DNA of 57,789 nt from Panacagrimonas sp052387695 (lineage in GTDB: Bacteria > Pseudomonadota > Gammaproteobacteria > Nevskiales > Nevskiaceae), in NCBI GenBank assembly GCA_052387695.1, contig JBQTIX010000126.1, positions 1 through 57,789 of the forward strand, written 5' to 3'. Under the pieces are notes generated by a model. That model was not told the origin of the DNA and ran no database searches. It was given only the letters and a program-made list of their open reading frames with translations. How positions within the stretch are numbered: position 1 is the stretch's first letter; the number at the start of each line of letters is the position of its first letter. Positions 7,807-16,867 of this stretch are shown here, in pieces. The position numbers and the translations under genes are program-made.

Positions 7807-8925
7807 TCAGACGCCGACCGTTGCCGCTGATCCGACGCTGACGCCCGACTCGTTCTGCCAGTCCGGCCAACCCGCTGCCGCATTCTGCTTGGCGGCACGG
7901 ACGCGCTCTTCCGACGTCGCAAACTCCAGATCCCAGCGCTTGAGGGCGGGCTTGATGATCAGTTCATGCCACAGCGGCGGGACCAGTGCTGCGAGGAAGC
8001 ACACGAAGACACTGGGCATCAAGATGCCTTCGCGATGCGGGACCAGCTTGTGGAAGACCTGGTAGGAGTTGAGGTGGTGATCCGCATGGTTGGTGATCTC
8101 GAACGCGACCGTGCGGGAGAACCAGCCGAGGTGATTCCAGACATGGCGACGACCAATCGGCGCTCCCTTGAGGCGAATCAGGCCGTAGTGCTGGAAGTAG
8201 TTGAACGACTCCACCCAGAGGCGGGCGATGAGCTGCGCCGCAAATCCGAGCCCGACGGCCACCCAGCCCCCGATGGCGAACAGGGTGATGTGGAACAGAA
8301 CGAGCGCGAGCAAGGCGCGGTAGCCGCGATGGCGGATGTTCCAGGCGCCGAGTCCCTTCTTCTCCAGCGCACGACCTTCCATCTTCTGCGCGAACACCGT
8401 GCTGTGGACCAGCGAACCCCAGGTGAAGCGATACAGATCCATGCCGCGCTTGGCGGTATCGCCGTCCTCTTCCGTCGCTACATCGATGTGGTGGTTGATC
8501 ACATGACCGATGTCCCGGGTGCAGTCGAGGTAACACAGCTGCACGTAGTGACCGACGAATCGCGGCAGCGCTCCGCGCATGTGGTAGAGCTCGTGTGAGG
8601 CAGGCACCAGCGGGACCACGCCCATCCAGGCCACGCCCAGCACGGCACCGAACATCTGCCAGCCGGTGAGGTCGTGCGCAGTGACGGCCCACGCCAGCAC
8701 GAAGAACTGAAGCAGGGGGCCGACCGAGCAGATCCAGACCGGGAGATTGGCGAGCGTGTTGCTGGACATGCGTCGCTGGCTGTAGTCCGCGCCCACCAGG
8801 GTGTCGAGGATGGCCAGGAAGGGGAAGGTCGCGATACCGACCCACACCCAGTCTCCGCCGGCGATCAGGCCCGCAACGCTGGCGGCGAGCACCGCGACGG
8901 GGGTCCAGTACTTGAGGTAATCCAT
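7807..8925 (-). CDS. AlkB/XylM-type membrane non-heme diiron hydroxylase
   Basis: A 372-residue integral membrane monooxygenase of the fatty-acid-hydroxylase/desaturase superfamily. The histidine boxes are HELYH, a HINHH box and NHADHHLNSY, and the FNYFQHYGLIR stretch is the HYG signature shared by AlkB and XylM. Four to six hydrophobic helices separate them. Such enzymes hydroxylate terminal methyl groups of alkanes, xylenes or cymene using electrons from a reductase, which is absent here. The length (about 370) and the C-terminal tail ending in AAAGWPDW look, from memory, closer to XylM than to AlkB (about 400), so the substrate is open. The start at 8925 is set by a Shine-Dalgarno sequence. 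A MerR regulator is divergent. Confidence 0.85.
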   Translation of the reverse strand: MDYLKYWTPVAVLAASVAGLIAGGDWVWVGIATFPFLAILDTLVGADYSQRRMSSNTLANLPVWICSVGPLLQFFVLAWAVTAHDLTGWQMFGAVLGVAWMGVVPLVPASHELYHMRGALPRFVGHYVQLCYLDCTRDIGHVINHHIDVATEEDGDTAKRGMDLYRFTWGSLVHSTVFAQKMEGRALEKKGLGAWNIRHRGYRALLALVLFHITLFAIGGWVAVGLGFAAQLIARLWVESFNYFQHYGLIRLKGAPIGRRHVWNHLGWFSRTVAFEITNHADHHLNSYQVFHKLVPHREGILMPSVFVCFLAALVPPLWHELIIKPALKRWDLEFATSEERVRAAKQNAAAGWPDWQNESGVSVGSAATVGV

Positions 8926-8931
8926 GTTCAT

Positions 8932-8936
8932 CCTCC
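8932..8936 (-). promoter_or_regulatory. Ribosome binding site deciding the hydroxylase start
   Basis: GGAGG on the minus strand sits six bases before the ATG at 8925 and directly abuts an in-frame ATG at 8931. The six-base spacing favours the start at 8925. The longer open frame back to 9039 has no such site. Confidence 0.7.
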
Positions 8937-9027
8937 AGATGTTTTTGGGAACTGCTTTCCACCGTGCGTCAGAGGAGCCATCGGGTGTGGCGATCTGCGA
9001 CCGTGCTTGGATCGTAAAATGAAATAA

Positions 9028-9108
9028 TGCGTTATTCAATAGTATGTATTAAGTAACCGACAGACGGTTAGTCGGCTTCGGCCCGACTCCATAGCGCATA
9101 GTGCGTTA
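9028..9108. promoter_or_regulatory. Divergent regulatory region with TGCGTTA direct repeats
   Basis: The AT-rich gap between the hydroxylase gene and the divergent MerR gene contains the heptamer TGCGTTA at 9028-9034 and again at 9102-9108. The first copy lies in a near-palindrome (AATAATGCGTTATT). A small hairpin (GTCGG / CCGAC, 9071-9087) lies between them. The arrangement suits a MerR-controlled divergent promoter; no experimentally defined site is known to me. Confidence 0.4.
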
Positions 9109-9155
9109 ATGTATAGTCCGACCCGTCAAGAAATATTTCGAGCGGCGGAATCATC

Positions 9156-9902
9156 ATGAAAATGCGGGAGTTGGAACGGCGAACCGGTGTGAGCAGGCAG
9201 ATGGTCCAGTTCTACCTGGCCCATGGGCTTCTCCCCGAGCCGGCGCGACCGAAGGCCAACGTCGCGGACTACGGTGAGGAGCATGTGCGCGCCATCGAGA
9301 CGATCCGTCGCCTGCAGACGGAGGGCCGGCTGAAGATTCACGAGATCAAGCAGGCCTTGAACGGGGCGCCGTCAGCGTCTGCAAGTGAAATCGCCGTCCT
9401 CCCTCATCTGGACACTCTGTTTGCGCTTCGGGCGGGCGTGGATAACCAGCTCATTGCTCTCGGTTCGATCGAGGATCGGCACCCGAAGGCGAAGACGGAC
9501 GCGAGGATCCTGCAGAAGATCGGCGCGATCGAGATTCATCTCGGCAATGGCCTGCCGTGCGTGTCGCGCATGGATGCTCAGATCGTCGGAATCTGGGGCG
9601 ACATGCGCTCCGCCGGATTCACCGAAGAAGAGGGCTTCGATCCGACGATCGTGTCGATGTATCTCAACGCGGCGCGGGAAATCGCGAAGGCAGAGATCGA
9701 TATTTTCGTATCGCGGGTCAGTCCGAAGCACTCCGTGGAGAAACGCGCTGCGATGGCGGAGGCCGCGAGCAAGCTCATGCTGAACGTGTTTACGGTACTC
9801 AGGATGAAGGCCGAGGTGGAAGCGTTCCGCGAAGCCGAAATGAAGATCACGAACAAGAAGCCCCGCGCAGCGAAGTCGCCTGTGACGCGAGTTGCGGCGT
9901 AG
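9156..9902 (+). CDS. MerR-family transcriptional regulator
   Basis: A 248-residue regulator. The N-terminal winged helix-turn-helix is of MerR type (MKMRELERRTGVSRQMVQFY, then the recognition part GLLPEPARPKANVADYGEEH and a helix LKIHEIKQAL). The C-terminal 170 residues are helical and of unknown ligand specificity, without the cysteines of metal sensors. It is divergent from the AlkB/XylM-type hydroxylase, with 230 bases between, and is the best candidate for its regulator. The ATG at 9156 gives the start of the DNA-binding domain directly. MerR proteins usually untwist promoters with long spacers, so the effector may be a hydrocarbon or its product. Confidence 0.85.
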   Translation: MKMRELERRTGVSRQMVQFYLAHGLLPEPARPKANVADYGEEHVRAIETIRRLQTEGRLKIHEIKQALNGAPSASASEIAVLPHLDTLFALRAGVDNQLIALGSIEDRHPKAKTDARILQKIGAIEIHLGNGLPCVSRMDAQIVGIWGDMRSAGFTEEEGFDPTIVSMYLNAAREIAKAEIDIFVSRVSPKHSVEKRAAMAEAASKLMLNVFTVLRMKAEVEAFREAEMKITNKKPRAAKSPVTRVAA

Positions 9903-10006
9903 CGAAATGTATTGGGGCTTGATGGGTGTTCGTACCTTGTCGCAATGAGTCTCTCCTGCGCACTGCTTCGTGACGGCACAGTTCCACCCAAGACGCCCTC
10001 CCCGGT

Positions 10007-10750
10007 CTATTTGTTGCCCTGCGGCAGGGTCGTGCCCGCACGCGTGATGTACATCGCGGTGGTGAACGAGCCGTCGCCGTTGTCGGTGCGGCGACCGAAG
10101 ACCTGGGTGTCGACAAAGGCCTCGACGCTGACGCTGTTGGTTCGCAGGCGCGCGAACGCGGCATCGTCGGCACTGCGGATGTCCAGGCGACACAGGCTGC
10201 TCTGACAGCGCAGGCCGGCGACCTGGTTGCCGGCGAACGCGTCGGTGCTCAGGCCCGAGCGAAGGCGCTCCTCGGTGGCGAGCGACCACTGCGGGTCGCG
10301 GTCTTCGGCACGCAGCTGGGTTTCCAGAACCGCCTGGTAGGCCGCGGCCTGACGCTCCACGTCTTCGCGCCGGTCCTCTTTCTCGGCCATCCGCTGTTCT
10401 GGCGTCGCCTCTTCCACGATCGTACCGGCGTCGGTGGATTCGTCCTTGGCGAGGCCAGACCGGTCGCCCTGCTCATCTTCCATCTGGCGGATGGCGAGTT
10501 CCGCGCGCGCCAGCCGTTGCAGCAACTCAGGGTCCGTGCCGCTGGGGGCGCGGGCGTCGACAGATGAAGCGTCCTGTGCCCGGACGCCATCCAGTTCCTG
10601 TTGCAGTCGTGCCAATTCAACACGCACGTGTGCCAGTTCGGTGCTGCGGGGGTCGGAACCGGTCCTGGGCGCAGGCGCGGACCACCATACGGCTGCCGCA
10701 ACCAGGCCCATCACGGCGCAGCCACCGGCAATGACAGTCTGGGATTTCAT
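10007..10750 (-). CDS. Membrane-anchored hypothetical protein with coiled coil
   Basis: A 247-residue protein. An N-terminal hydrophobic segment (IAGGCAVMGLVAAAVWW, residues about 7-23) is an uncleaved anchor or signal. It is followed by a charged helical stretch rich in Glu, Arg and Gln (residues about 38-140) likely to form a coiled coil. The C-terminal globular part begins with a two-cysteine motif (LRCQSSLCRLDI) that probably forms a periplasmic disulfide. I do not recognise a family by name, although similar CxxxxC domains occur in exported hypothetical proteins of Xanthomonadales and myxobacteria. The gene follows the secreted protein gene at 10847, but a strong hairpin lies between them. 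Confidence 0.65.
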   Translation of the reverse strand: MKSQTVIAGGCAVMGLVAAAVWWSAPAPRTGSDPRSTELAHVRVELARLQQELDGVRAQDASSVDARAPSGTDPELLQRLARAELAIRQMEDEQGDRSGLAKDESTDAGTIVEEATPEQRMAEKEDRREDVERQAAAYQAVLETQLRAEDRDPQWSLATEERLRSGLSTDAFAGNQVAGLRCQSSLCRLDIRSADDAAFARLRTNSVSVEAFVDTQVFGRRTDNGDGSFTTAMYITRAGTTLPQGNK

Positions 10751-10785
10751 GGAATATCTCCTGTGTCGATTCGATTGAAAGGGAA

Positions 10786-10816
10786 GGGATCCCGCCCTCG
10801 TAGCAGGCGGGATCCC
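10786..10816 (-). terminator. Hairpin between two exported-protein genes
   Basis: Perfect 11-bp stem (GGGATCCCGCC / GGCGGGATCCC) with a 9-base loop. It lies just downstream of the secreted protein gene and is followed on the minus strand by TTCCCTTT, a weak U-tract. It probably terminates or attenuates transcription into the next gene. Confidence 0.6.
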
Positions 10817-10846
10817 GTTACAGCAATGACATCCCGTCCGGCCTTA

Positions 10847-11347
10847 CTACTGGTCGAATTCCACGCTCACCACGCCCGTGGTGCTGCCGCCCGACGCCGC
10901 GGGCAGGCTGCAGCGGTAGTACGCCTTGCCATCGCTGATGTTGCCGATAACGGGCATGGCGCGAGTCTGGACGCCGGTCCCGGTGAAATTGACGTTGGAA
11001 AAGAAAAACGGGCTGTTGTCGTAGTGGTCGTAGTTGATGGAGCAGGAAACCGTTGCGGTGGTGTGCTTCCTCAGCGTGACGAAGCCGCGGACATTGGACT
11101 TGGAGGTGTCGGTGCGGCCCGCGCAGGTGACGGTGCGCGCGCTGCCGGTGCTGCTGTTGAATGCAACGGCAAAGGCGTCGTACTTGATATCGGCGCTGCC
11201 GTTCTCCGCCACGCATACACCGCCCGGGTAATTGCCTAAATCCGAAATCGCCAGAACTACAGGCGACGCCGCCAGACTGCCGAGCACCACAACGCCAGCG
11301 GCCACAGCCAGGCCGGTGCGGATGTGAGTTGAGAGAAACTGCTTCAT
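10847..11347 (-). CDS. Secreted hypothetical protein
   Basis: A 166-residue protein with a Sec signal peptide: a short positive N-region (KQFLSTHIR), a hydrophobic core (GLAVAAGVVVLGSLAASPVV) and likely cleavage after VLA. The mature part is beta-rich, has four cysteines (GGVCVAEN, TVTCAG, TVSCSI, YYRCSL) that could form two disulfides, and no recognised domain. The start at 11347 is preferred to the longer open frame because a signal peptide follows it and an AGGT sequence lies 8 bases upstream. It is divergent from the ECF sigma factor gene, and the shared intergenic region has two CRP-type sites. Confidence 0.7.
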   Translation of the reverse strand: MKQFLSTHIRTGLAVAAGVVVLGSLAASPVVLAISDLGNYPGGVCVAENGSADIKYDAFAVAFNSSTGSARTVTCAGRTDTSKSNVRGFVTLRKHTTATVSCSINYDHYDNSPFFFSNVNFTGTGVQTRAMPVIGNISDGKAYYRCSLPAASGGSTTGVVSVEFDQ

Positions 11348-11499
11348 GGTGATGACCTCATTGATGGATGTGGAACTGCAAGGAACTGCGTCGTCCGGTC
11401 CCGAGTCGAGGCCTGAATCGGCCGCTTTTTCGTCCGGACACTGGATAGAACGGAATCCGGCGGCAAAACCGGTCACGGGAAAACGTTTTGTTTTTGGAC

Positions 11500-11515
11500 T
11501 GTGACGCAGGTCACA
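11500..11515. promoter_or_regulatory. CRP/Clp-type site 1 between secreted protein and sigma factor
   Basis: TGTGACGCAGGTCACA matches the CRP consensus TGTGA-N6-TCACA exactly in both half sites. In Xanthomonadales the orthologue Clp recognises the same sequence. It lies in the divergent region 153 bases before the secreted protein start. Confidence 0.65.
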
Positions 11516-11540
11516 GTTCATGAACCGTTTCCGGCCCGAC

Positions 11541-11556
11541 TGTGATCCACGTCACA
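11541..11556. promoter_or_regulatory. CRP/Clp-type site 2 between secreted protein and sigma factor
   Basis: TGTGATCCACGTCACA is a second exact TGTGA-N6-TCACA site. Its centre is 41 bases, about four helical turns, from the first, so two dimers could bind on the same face of the DNA. It lies 86 bases before the sigma factor start. Confidence 0.65.
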
Positions 11557-11641
11557 TTTGGCAACGAAGTCGTGGCGGGTTTCGTCCCCGTTTTACGTTC
11601 TATAGGGGACAGACCACTCCACCGCGTTTCCGGGGATTTCG

Positions 11642-12736
11642 ATGTTGCCGACCCTTATGCCGGGCACCCGCCTCTCGATCGATGCCGCCCTTGCCGATGA
11701 CGAAGACCGCGCCCGCGCCCTGCTGCATCGGATCGCGCAGCGGGACCGGTGCGCGATGGACCAGTTCTACAGCCTGTTCCAGGAAAGCGTTTACCGCTTC
11801 GCGCTGTCGGCAAGCGGTGATCCGGGGGCTGCCAGCGATGTGCTCAATGACACGATGCTAAGGCTATGGGCGCACGCCGATCCGTTCCGCGGCCCGTCCA
11901 GGGCGCTGTGCCACGTGCTGGCTTTGGCGTTCCAGGCGTCAGCGGGGCATTCGTGCGAACGGGGTCGGCAGGAAGCAGACGCCTTGCGGCCAGATGACGC
12001 GGCACCGGACCTTAACGATTCTCTGCCCAGGTCTGAATTCAGGGGTAGGTCGGGTGTAGGTCGGCTCAAGGCCACGGCTTTTCGTGGCCGGAGCCGACAG
12101 GCGCCGGTCGTCGTGAGCGCGCGCAGCGTCGGTTCCGCCTTCGGCTTGAACCGACCTGAAAGTCGGATCGAACCGGTGCAGACCTTCCCAAATAGCGGAC
12201 TGCGGCCGTGCGTCGAGGATATTCGGCAAGTGCAGGACGCGGTGGCGCGGCTGGACGCATTGTTTCGCCAGACGCTGCACCTCGCGTTCTTCGAAGATCT
12301 GTCACCCACGGAAATTGCGGAGGTGATGGGCTGCACCAAGGGCACCGTCAGGCGGCGGATTTTTCGCGCCCGGCGATTGCTGAAGCGGCCGCTCCGGACG
12401 TCATTGAGTGCCGGCCTCCGCCTGATCGACCACGCCGACCTGGTTGCGCACGCGAACGGAACGAACGCCGAACCGGAACGCGCCCGCATCGACCAGTGCC
12501 TGCATGACTGCGAAGATTTGCGCGAGGAGTACCGCACCTTCCTCAAGCTGCGACGCGCACTGCAACAGCCCCTGACCCCCGCGCCCGGTGACTTCGGTCT
12601 GGACCGGCTGCAGCAGGCGATCGACGCGCTCGAAGCCGGCGAGCGTCGCCGGCACTGGACGTTGTGGCTGAAAAACGGGCTGCTGCGCTGGTTCGGACCC
12701 GAACCAGCGCGATGCTCCGGCGCTTACTCAGGATGA
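11642..12736 (+). CDS. ECF sigma factor with anti-sigma-like tail and in-frame repeat insertion
   Basis: A 364-residue protein. Residues about 40-105 are sigma region 2 (AMDQFYSLFQESVYRFAL, DVLNDTMLRLWAHAD). Residues about 195-250 are region 4 (LDALFRQTLHLAFFEDLSPT, EVMGCTKGTVRRRIFRARRL). Between them, roughly residues 130-183 are encoded by a REP-type repeat found elsewhere as non-coding DNA in this window. The C-terminal part (from about residue 260: HADLVAHANG, DQCLHDCEDLREEYRTFL) resembles the soluble zinc-finger half of an anti-sigma factor, though the HxxxCxxC ligands are incomplete. The gene is divergent from a secreted protein and may control it. The insertion keeps the frame and lies in the linker, so the protein may still work. 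Confidence 0.8.
   Translation: MLPTLMPGTRLSIDAALADDEDRARALLHRIAQRDRCAMDQFYSLFQESVYRFALSASGDPGAASDVLNDTMLRLWAHADPFRGPSRALCHVLALAFQASAGHSCERGRQEADALRPDDAAPDLNDSLPRSEFRGRSGVGRLKATAFRGRSRQAPVVVSARSVGSAFGLNRPESRIEPVQTFPNSGLRPCVEDIRQVQDAVARLDALFRQTLHLAFFEDLSPTEIAEVMGCTKGTVRRRIFRARRLLKRPLRTSLSAGLRLIDHADLVAHANGTNAEPERARIDQCLHDCEDLREEYRTFLKLRRALQQPLTPAPGDFGLDRLQQAIDALEAGERRRHWTLWLKNGLLRWFGPEPARCSGAYSG
12028..12190 (+). repeat. GTAG-type REP pair inserted in the sigma factor coding sequence
   Basis: Member of repeat family 1: two convergent REPs (GTAGGTCGGCTCAAGGC ... GGAGCCGAC and GTCGGTTCCGCCTTCGGCTT ... CCGAC) framed by GAATTCA and GCAGACCTTCC. The same subtype occurs in the opposite orientation at 22566-22735. 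Related copies are at 20375-20545 and 33768-33898. Confidence 0.85.
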
Positions 12737-13318
12737 AAGCTCGATCGGTTCGAGCGGCTCCAGGAGGTCCCAGTCGATTTCGATCCCGGGCACCGCCTTC
12801 ACCGCCAGCCTGCCCTTGAGTTCACGCACCTCGTGATCGCTGAACTTGCCGGTCTCATCCAGCCGGTAAATCGTGACCACGCGATCGGTCGGATGCACCA
12901 GCCAGTATTCCCGCACTCCTTCGCGCTCATACAGATTGCGCTTGAGGATGTGATCGCGGCTGGCGGTGCTCGGCGACAGCACTTCCACGATCCAGTCCGG
13001 TGCCCCGACGACCCCGGTCGGCGTGATCTTGCCGCGGTCGCAGACCACCAGGAGGTCGGGCTGCACCACCTTGTCGGTGCCGTCGGTGCGCTCGAAGCGA
13101 ACATCGGTAGGGGCAATCAGGACCCGACAGCGCTTGCCGCGCAACTGGGTGCGGACCTGGGTCACCATTTCCACATCAACGTCCTGGTGCTCAGGAGTCG
13201 GCGCAGGCGACATGTTGTAAGCCACGCCGTCGATGATTTCCCAGCGTTCATCCTCCGGAAACTTCAGGTAGTCGGCATAGGTGTAGCGGCGATCAGATTT
13301 GATGGCGGGTGCCGGCAT
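12728..13318 (-). CDS. Uma2-family (DUF820) restriction-endonuclease-fold protein
   Basis: A 196-residue member of the Uma2/DUF820 family. Recognisable parts are YTYADYLKFPEDERWEIIDG at the N-terminus, the VVQPDLLVVCD motif and the PDWIVEVLSPSTASRDHILK motif, which form a PD-(D/E)xK-like active site, and the REYWLVHPTDRVVTIY end. Biological function of the family is not established. The start at 13318 begins the conserved domain; the much longer open frame upstream is antisense to the GAPDH gene. Its 3' end overlaps the end of the convergent sigma factor gene by nine bases. A second family member lies at 23354. Confidence 0.85.
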   Translation of the reverse strand: MPAPAIKSDRRYTYADYLKFPEDERWEIIDGVAYNMSPAPTPEHQDVDVEMVTQVRTQLRGKRCRVLIAPTDVRFERTDGTDKVVQPDLLVVCDRGKITPTGVVGAPDWIVEVLSPSTASRDHILKRNLYEREGVREYWLVHPTDRVVTIYRLDETGKFSDHEVRELKGRLAVKAVPGIEIDWDLLEPLEPIELSS

Positions 13319-13388
13319 CACGGGGCTCCGGTCGACATGGCGTAGGGAAGAGTGGACGTGAATCGGACCCCCGTCAAAGCCCACAAAC

Positions 13389-13416
13389 GAGAATCCCCGC
13401 CGCAGCGGGGATTCTC
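13389..13416 (-). terminator. Hairpin terminator after gap
   Basis: Perfect 12-bp stem (GAGAATCCCCGC / GCGGGGATTCTC) with a CGCA loop, 18 bases downstream of the GAPDH stop. On the minus strand it is followed by GTTTGTGG, a poor U-tract. It likely ends the tkt-gap transcript. Confidence 0.7.
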
Positions 13417-13434
13417 TTGCAGCAGGCCAGAGAC

Positions 13435-14436
<1,002 letters not shown>

Positions 14437-14481
14437 CTCTCTATCCTCGTCTAGGGCGGCGCGCACACCGCGCCGCGAAAA

Positions 14482-16479
14482 TTAACCAAGCAAACCCTGG
14501 ACCTTGGCGATCACGCCGTCCACGGTCAGACCGAAATGCGTGAACACCGCCGGTGCGGGCGCAGACTCGCCGAAGCTGTCCACACCCATCGCAATGCCTT
14601 CGTCGCCGACGAAGGCCCGCCAGTAGTGGGTGACGCCGGCTTCGATCGAGACACGCGCCTTGATCGCCTTGGGCAGCAAGGACTCACGGTACGCCATGTC
14701 CTGCTTGAGGAAGCGCTCCGCGCAAGGCATCGACACGACGCGGACCGCATGGCCGGATGCGTTGAGCCGCGCCGCCGCGTCCACGGCCAGGCTCACTTCC
14801 GAGCCCGTCGCGATGATCAGCGCCTTTGGCATGCTCGCCGGTTCCAGCAGCACGTATCCGCCGCGCAGGGCATCGCCCGCGTGATGCTCCGCTCGCGCCT
14901 GTGGCGACAGGTTCTGGCGCGACAGCGCGAGCAGCGACGGCCCGTCGCGGCGCTCGATCGCCGCACGCCAGGCAATCGCGGTCTCGAAGGCGTCGGCGGG
15001 GCGCCAGGTTTCCATGTTGGGAATCAGGCGCAGCGAGGACAGGTGTTCGACCGCCTGGTGAGTGGGACCATCCTCGCCCAGCCCAATGGAGTCGTGCGTA
15101 TAAACGAAGATGGTGCCGATCTTCATCAGCGCGGCCATGCGCACCGCGTTGCGCGCGTAGTCCGAGAAGGTCAGGAAGGTGCCACCGTAGGGAATGATGC
15201 CGCCGTGGAGCACCATCCCGTTCATGGCCGCCGACATGCCGAACTCGCGCACGCCGTAAAAGATGTAGTTGCCGCTAGCGCTGCCGGGCCGCGAGGGCGT
15301 CGCGCCTTTCCAGAGCGTGCAGTTGGATTCCGACAGGTCCGCCGAGCCGCCGACCAGTTCCGGCAGCCGGGGCGCGATGGCCTCCAGCACCGCCTGCGAA
15401 GACTTGCGCGTGGCCACCGGCTTGTCGCCGGCCGCCAGCCTGGACGTGGTGCTGCTGATCAGCTCGCTCCAGTCGGCCGGCAATTCGCCCGCGACACGAC
15501 GCCTGAGTTCCGCGGCTTCCGGTACGTACACGCTGGCGTAGCGTTCGAACATCGCCTTCCATTCGCCGGTACGCGCCGCGCCCTTGCCGCGTGCGTCCCA
15601 GGCCAGGCGGATCTCGGGGGGGATTTCGAACGGCGCGTACGGCCAGTTGAGCGTCTGCCGGGCCAGCGCGATCTCGGCCTCGCCCAGCGGCGCCCCGTGG
15701 CTCGATTCCTTTCCCTGCTTGTTAGGGGCGCCGAAGCCGATGACGGTCTTGCAGCAGATCAGCGTGGGCTTGGTTACGGACGCACGCGCGGTTTCCAGGG
15801 CAATCCGGATTTCGTGCGGATCGTGACCGTTGACGTTGCGCACCACCTCCCAGCCGTAGGCTTCGAAGCGGGACGGGGTGTCGTCGCGAAACCAGTTGAG
15901 CACCTCGCCGTCGATGGAGATGTTGTTGTCGTCGTACAACACCACCAGCTTGCCCAGGCCCAGCGTGCCGGCGAGCGAACAGGCTTCGTGCGAGATGCCT
16001 TCCATCATGCAGCCGTCGCCGACGAAGACGTAGGTGCGGTGGTCGATCAGCGGGAAATCGTCGCGGTTGAAGCGTGCGGCCAGCACCTGTTCGGCGATGG
16101 CCATGCCGACCGCGTTGGCGAGCCCCTGCCCGAGCGGACCGGTGGTGGTCTCTACGCCCGGAGTCAGGCCATATTCGGGATGGCCGGGGGTCTTCGAGTG
16201 AAGCTGGCGGAAGTTCTTCAGCTCCTCGATCGGCAGGTCGTAGCCAGTCAGGTGCAGCAACGCGTACAGCAGCATCGAGCCGTGACCGTTGGACACCACG
16301 AAGCGGTCGCGGTTGATCCAGGCCGGATCGTTGGGATCGTGGCTGAGGAAATCGTTCCACAGCACTTCGGCGATGTCGGCCATGCCCATTGGCATGCCGG
16401 GGTGCCCCGAATTCGCCTTTTGCACCGCGTCCATGGCGAGCGCGCGGATGGCGTTGGCGAGTTCGAGGCGGCTGGTCAT
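14482..16479 (-). CDS. tkt: Transketolase
   Basis: A 665-residue thiamine-diphosphate enzyme transferring two-carbon ketol units in the pentose phosphate pathway. Visible signatures are NSGHPGMPMGMADIAEVLW near the N-terminus, GPLGQGLANAVGMA, the ThDP-binding GDGCMMEGISHEA, and the pyrimidine-domain stretch THDSIGLGEDGPTHQAVEHL. The C-terminal domain is complete. The ATG at 16479 (MTSRLELANAIRALAMDAV) is preferred over one 48 bases upstream because family members start here. It is followed by gap after 45 bases. rpoZ lies 108 bases upstream on the same strand. Confidence 0.97.
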   Translation of the reverse strand: MTSRLELANAIRALAMDAVQKANSGHPGMPMGMADIAEVLWNDFLSHDPNDPAWINRDRFVVSNGHGSMLLYALLHLTGYDLPIEELKNFRQLHSKTPGHPEYGLTPGVETTTGPLGQGLANAVGMAIAEQVLAARFNRDDFPLIDHRTYVFVGDGCMMEGISHEACSLAGTLGLGKLVVLYDDNNISIDGEVLNWFRDDTPSRFEAYGWEVVRNVNGHDPHEIRIALETARASVTKPTLICCKTVIGFGAPNKQGKESSHGAPLGEAEIALARQTLNWPYAPFEIPPEIRLAWDARGKGAARTGEWKAMFERYASVYVPEAAELRRRVAGELPADWSELISSTTSRLAAGDKPVATRKSSQAVLEAIAPRLPELVGGSADLSESNCTLWKGATPSRPGSASGNYIFYGVREFGMSAAMNGMVLHGGIIPYGGTFLTFSDYARNAVRMAALMKIGTIFVYTHDSIGLGEDGPTHQAVEHLSSLRLIPNMETWRPADAFETAIAWRAAIERRDGPSLLALSRQNLSPQARAEHHAGDALRGGYVLLEPASMPKALIIATGSEVSLAVDAAARLNASGHAVRVVSMPCAERFLKQDMAYRESLLPKAIKARVSIEAGVTHYWRAFVGDEGIAMGVDSFGESAPAPAVFTHFGLTVDGVIAKVQGLLG

Positions 16480-16587
16480 CGGCGGATTCGGGTGCGGTGA
16501 CGGCGGGCGCCAACCGCTCGCGTGCACGAATCGGCGGGCAAAGAAGCAGAACCGGGGATGAGCCCGGCTGGATACAGCGACTAAGGA

Positions 16588-16851
16588 CTACAGATCGTAG
16601 CTGGGATCGAGCGGTTCGAGATCGACCTTGGGCTGCTGGATGGCCGGCAGATCCTGCTCCGCGAGCACTTCCTTGCCGATATACCCATCCGCGATCTCGC
16701 GCAGCGACAGCACGGTGGACTTGTGATTGCCCCAGGGCAGCTTGGCATCGGCACCGCGGGCGAGCTGGCGCGCACGCTTGGCGGCGACCAGGGTCAGCTC
16801 GAACTGGTTGGGAATCTTGTCCAGGCAATCTTCGACGGTGACACGGGCCAT
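16588..16851 (-). CDS. rpoZ: RNA polymerase omega subunit
   Basis: An 87-residue omega subunit that helps assemble and stabilise the beta-prime subunit of RNA polymerase. The conserved block is MARVTVEDCLDKIPNQFELT followed by AAKRARQL, with a family-typical acidic, proline-containing tail. The start at 16851 (MARVT) is conserved; the frame extends six residues further upstream to an earlier ATG that is unlikely. The neighbour upstream is gmk, as in most gammaproteobacteria, but spoT, which often follows, is replaced by tkt-gap. An intrinsic terminator separates gmk from rpoZ. Confidence 0.95.
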   Translation of the reverse strand: MARVTVEDCLDKIPNQFELTLVAAKRARQLARGADAKLPWGNHKSTVLSLREIADGYIGKEVLAEQDLPAIQQPKVDLEPLDPSYDL

Positions 16852-16867
16852 TTGAAGCTCGGGCGAC

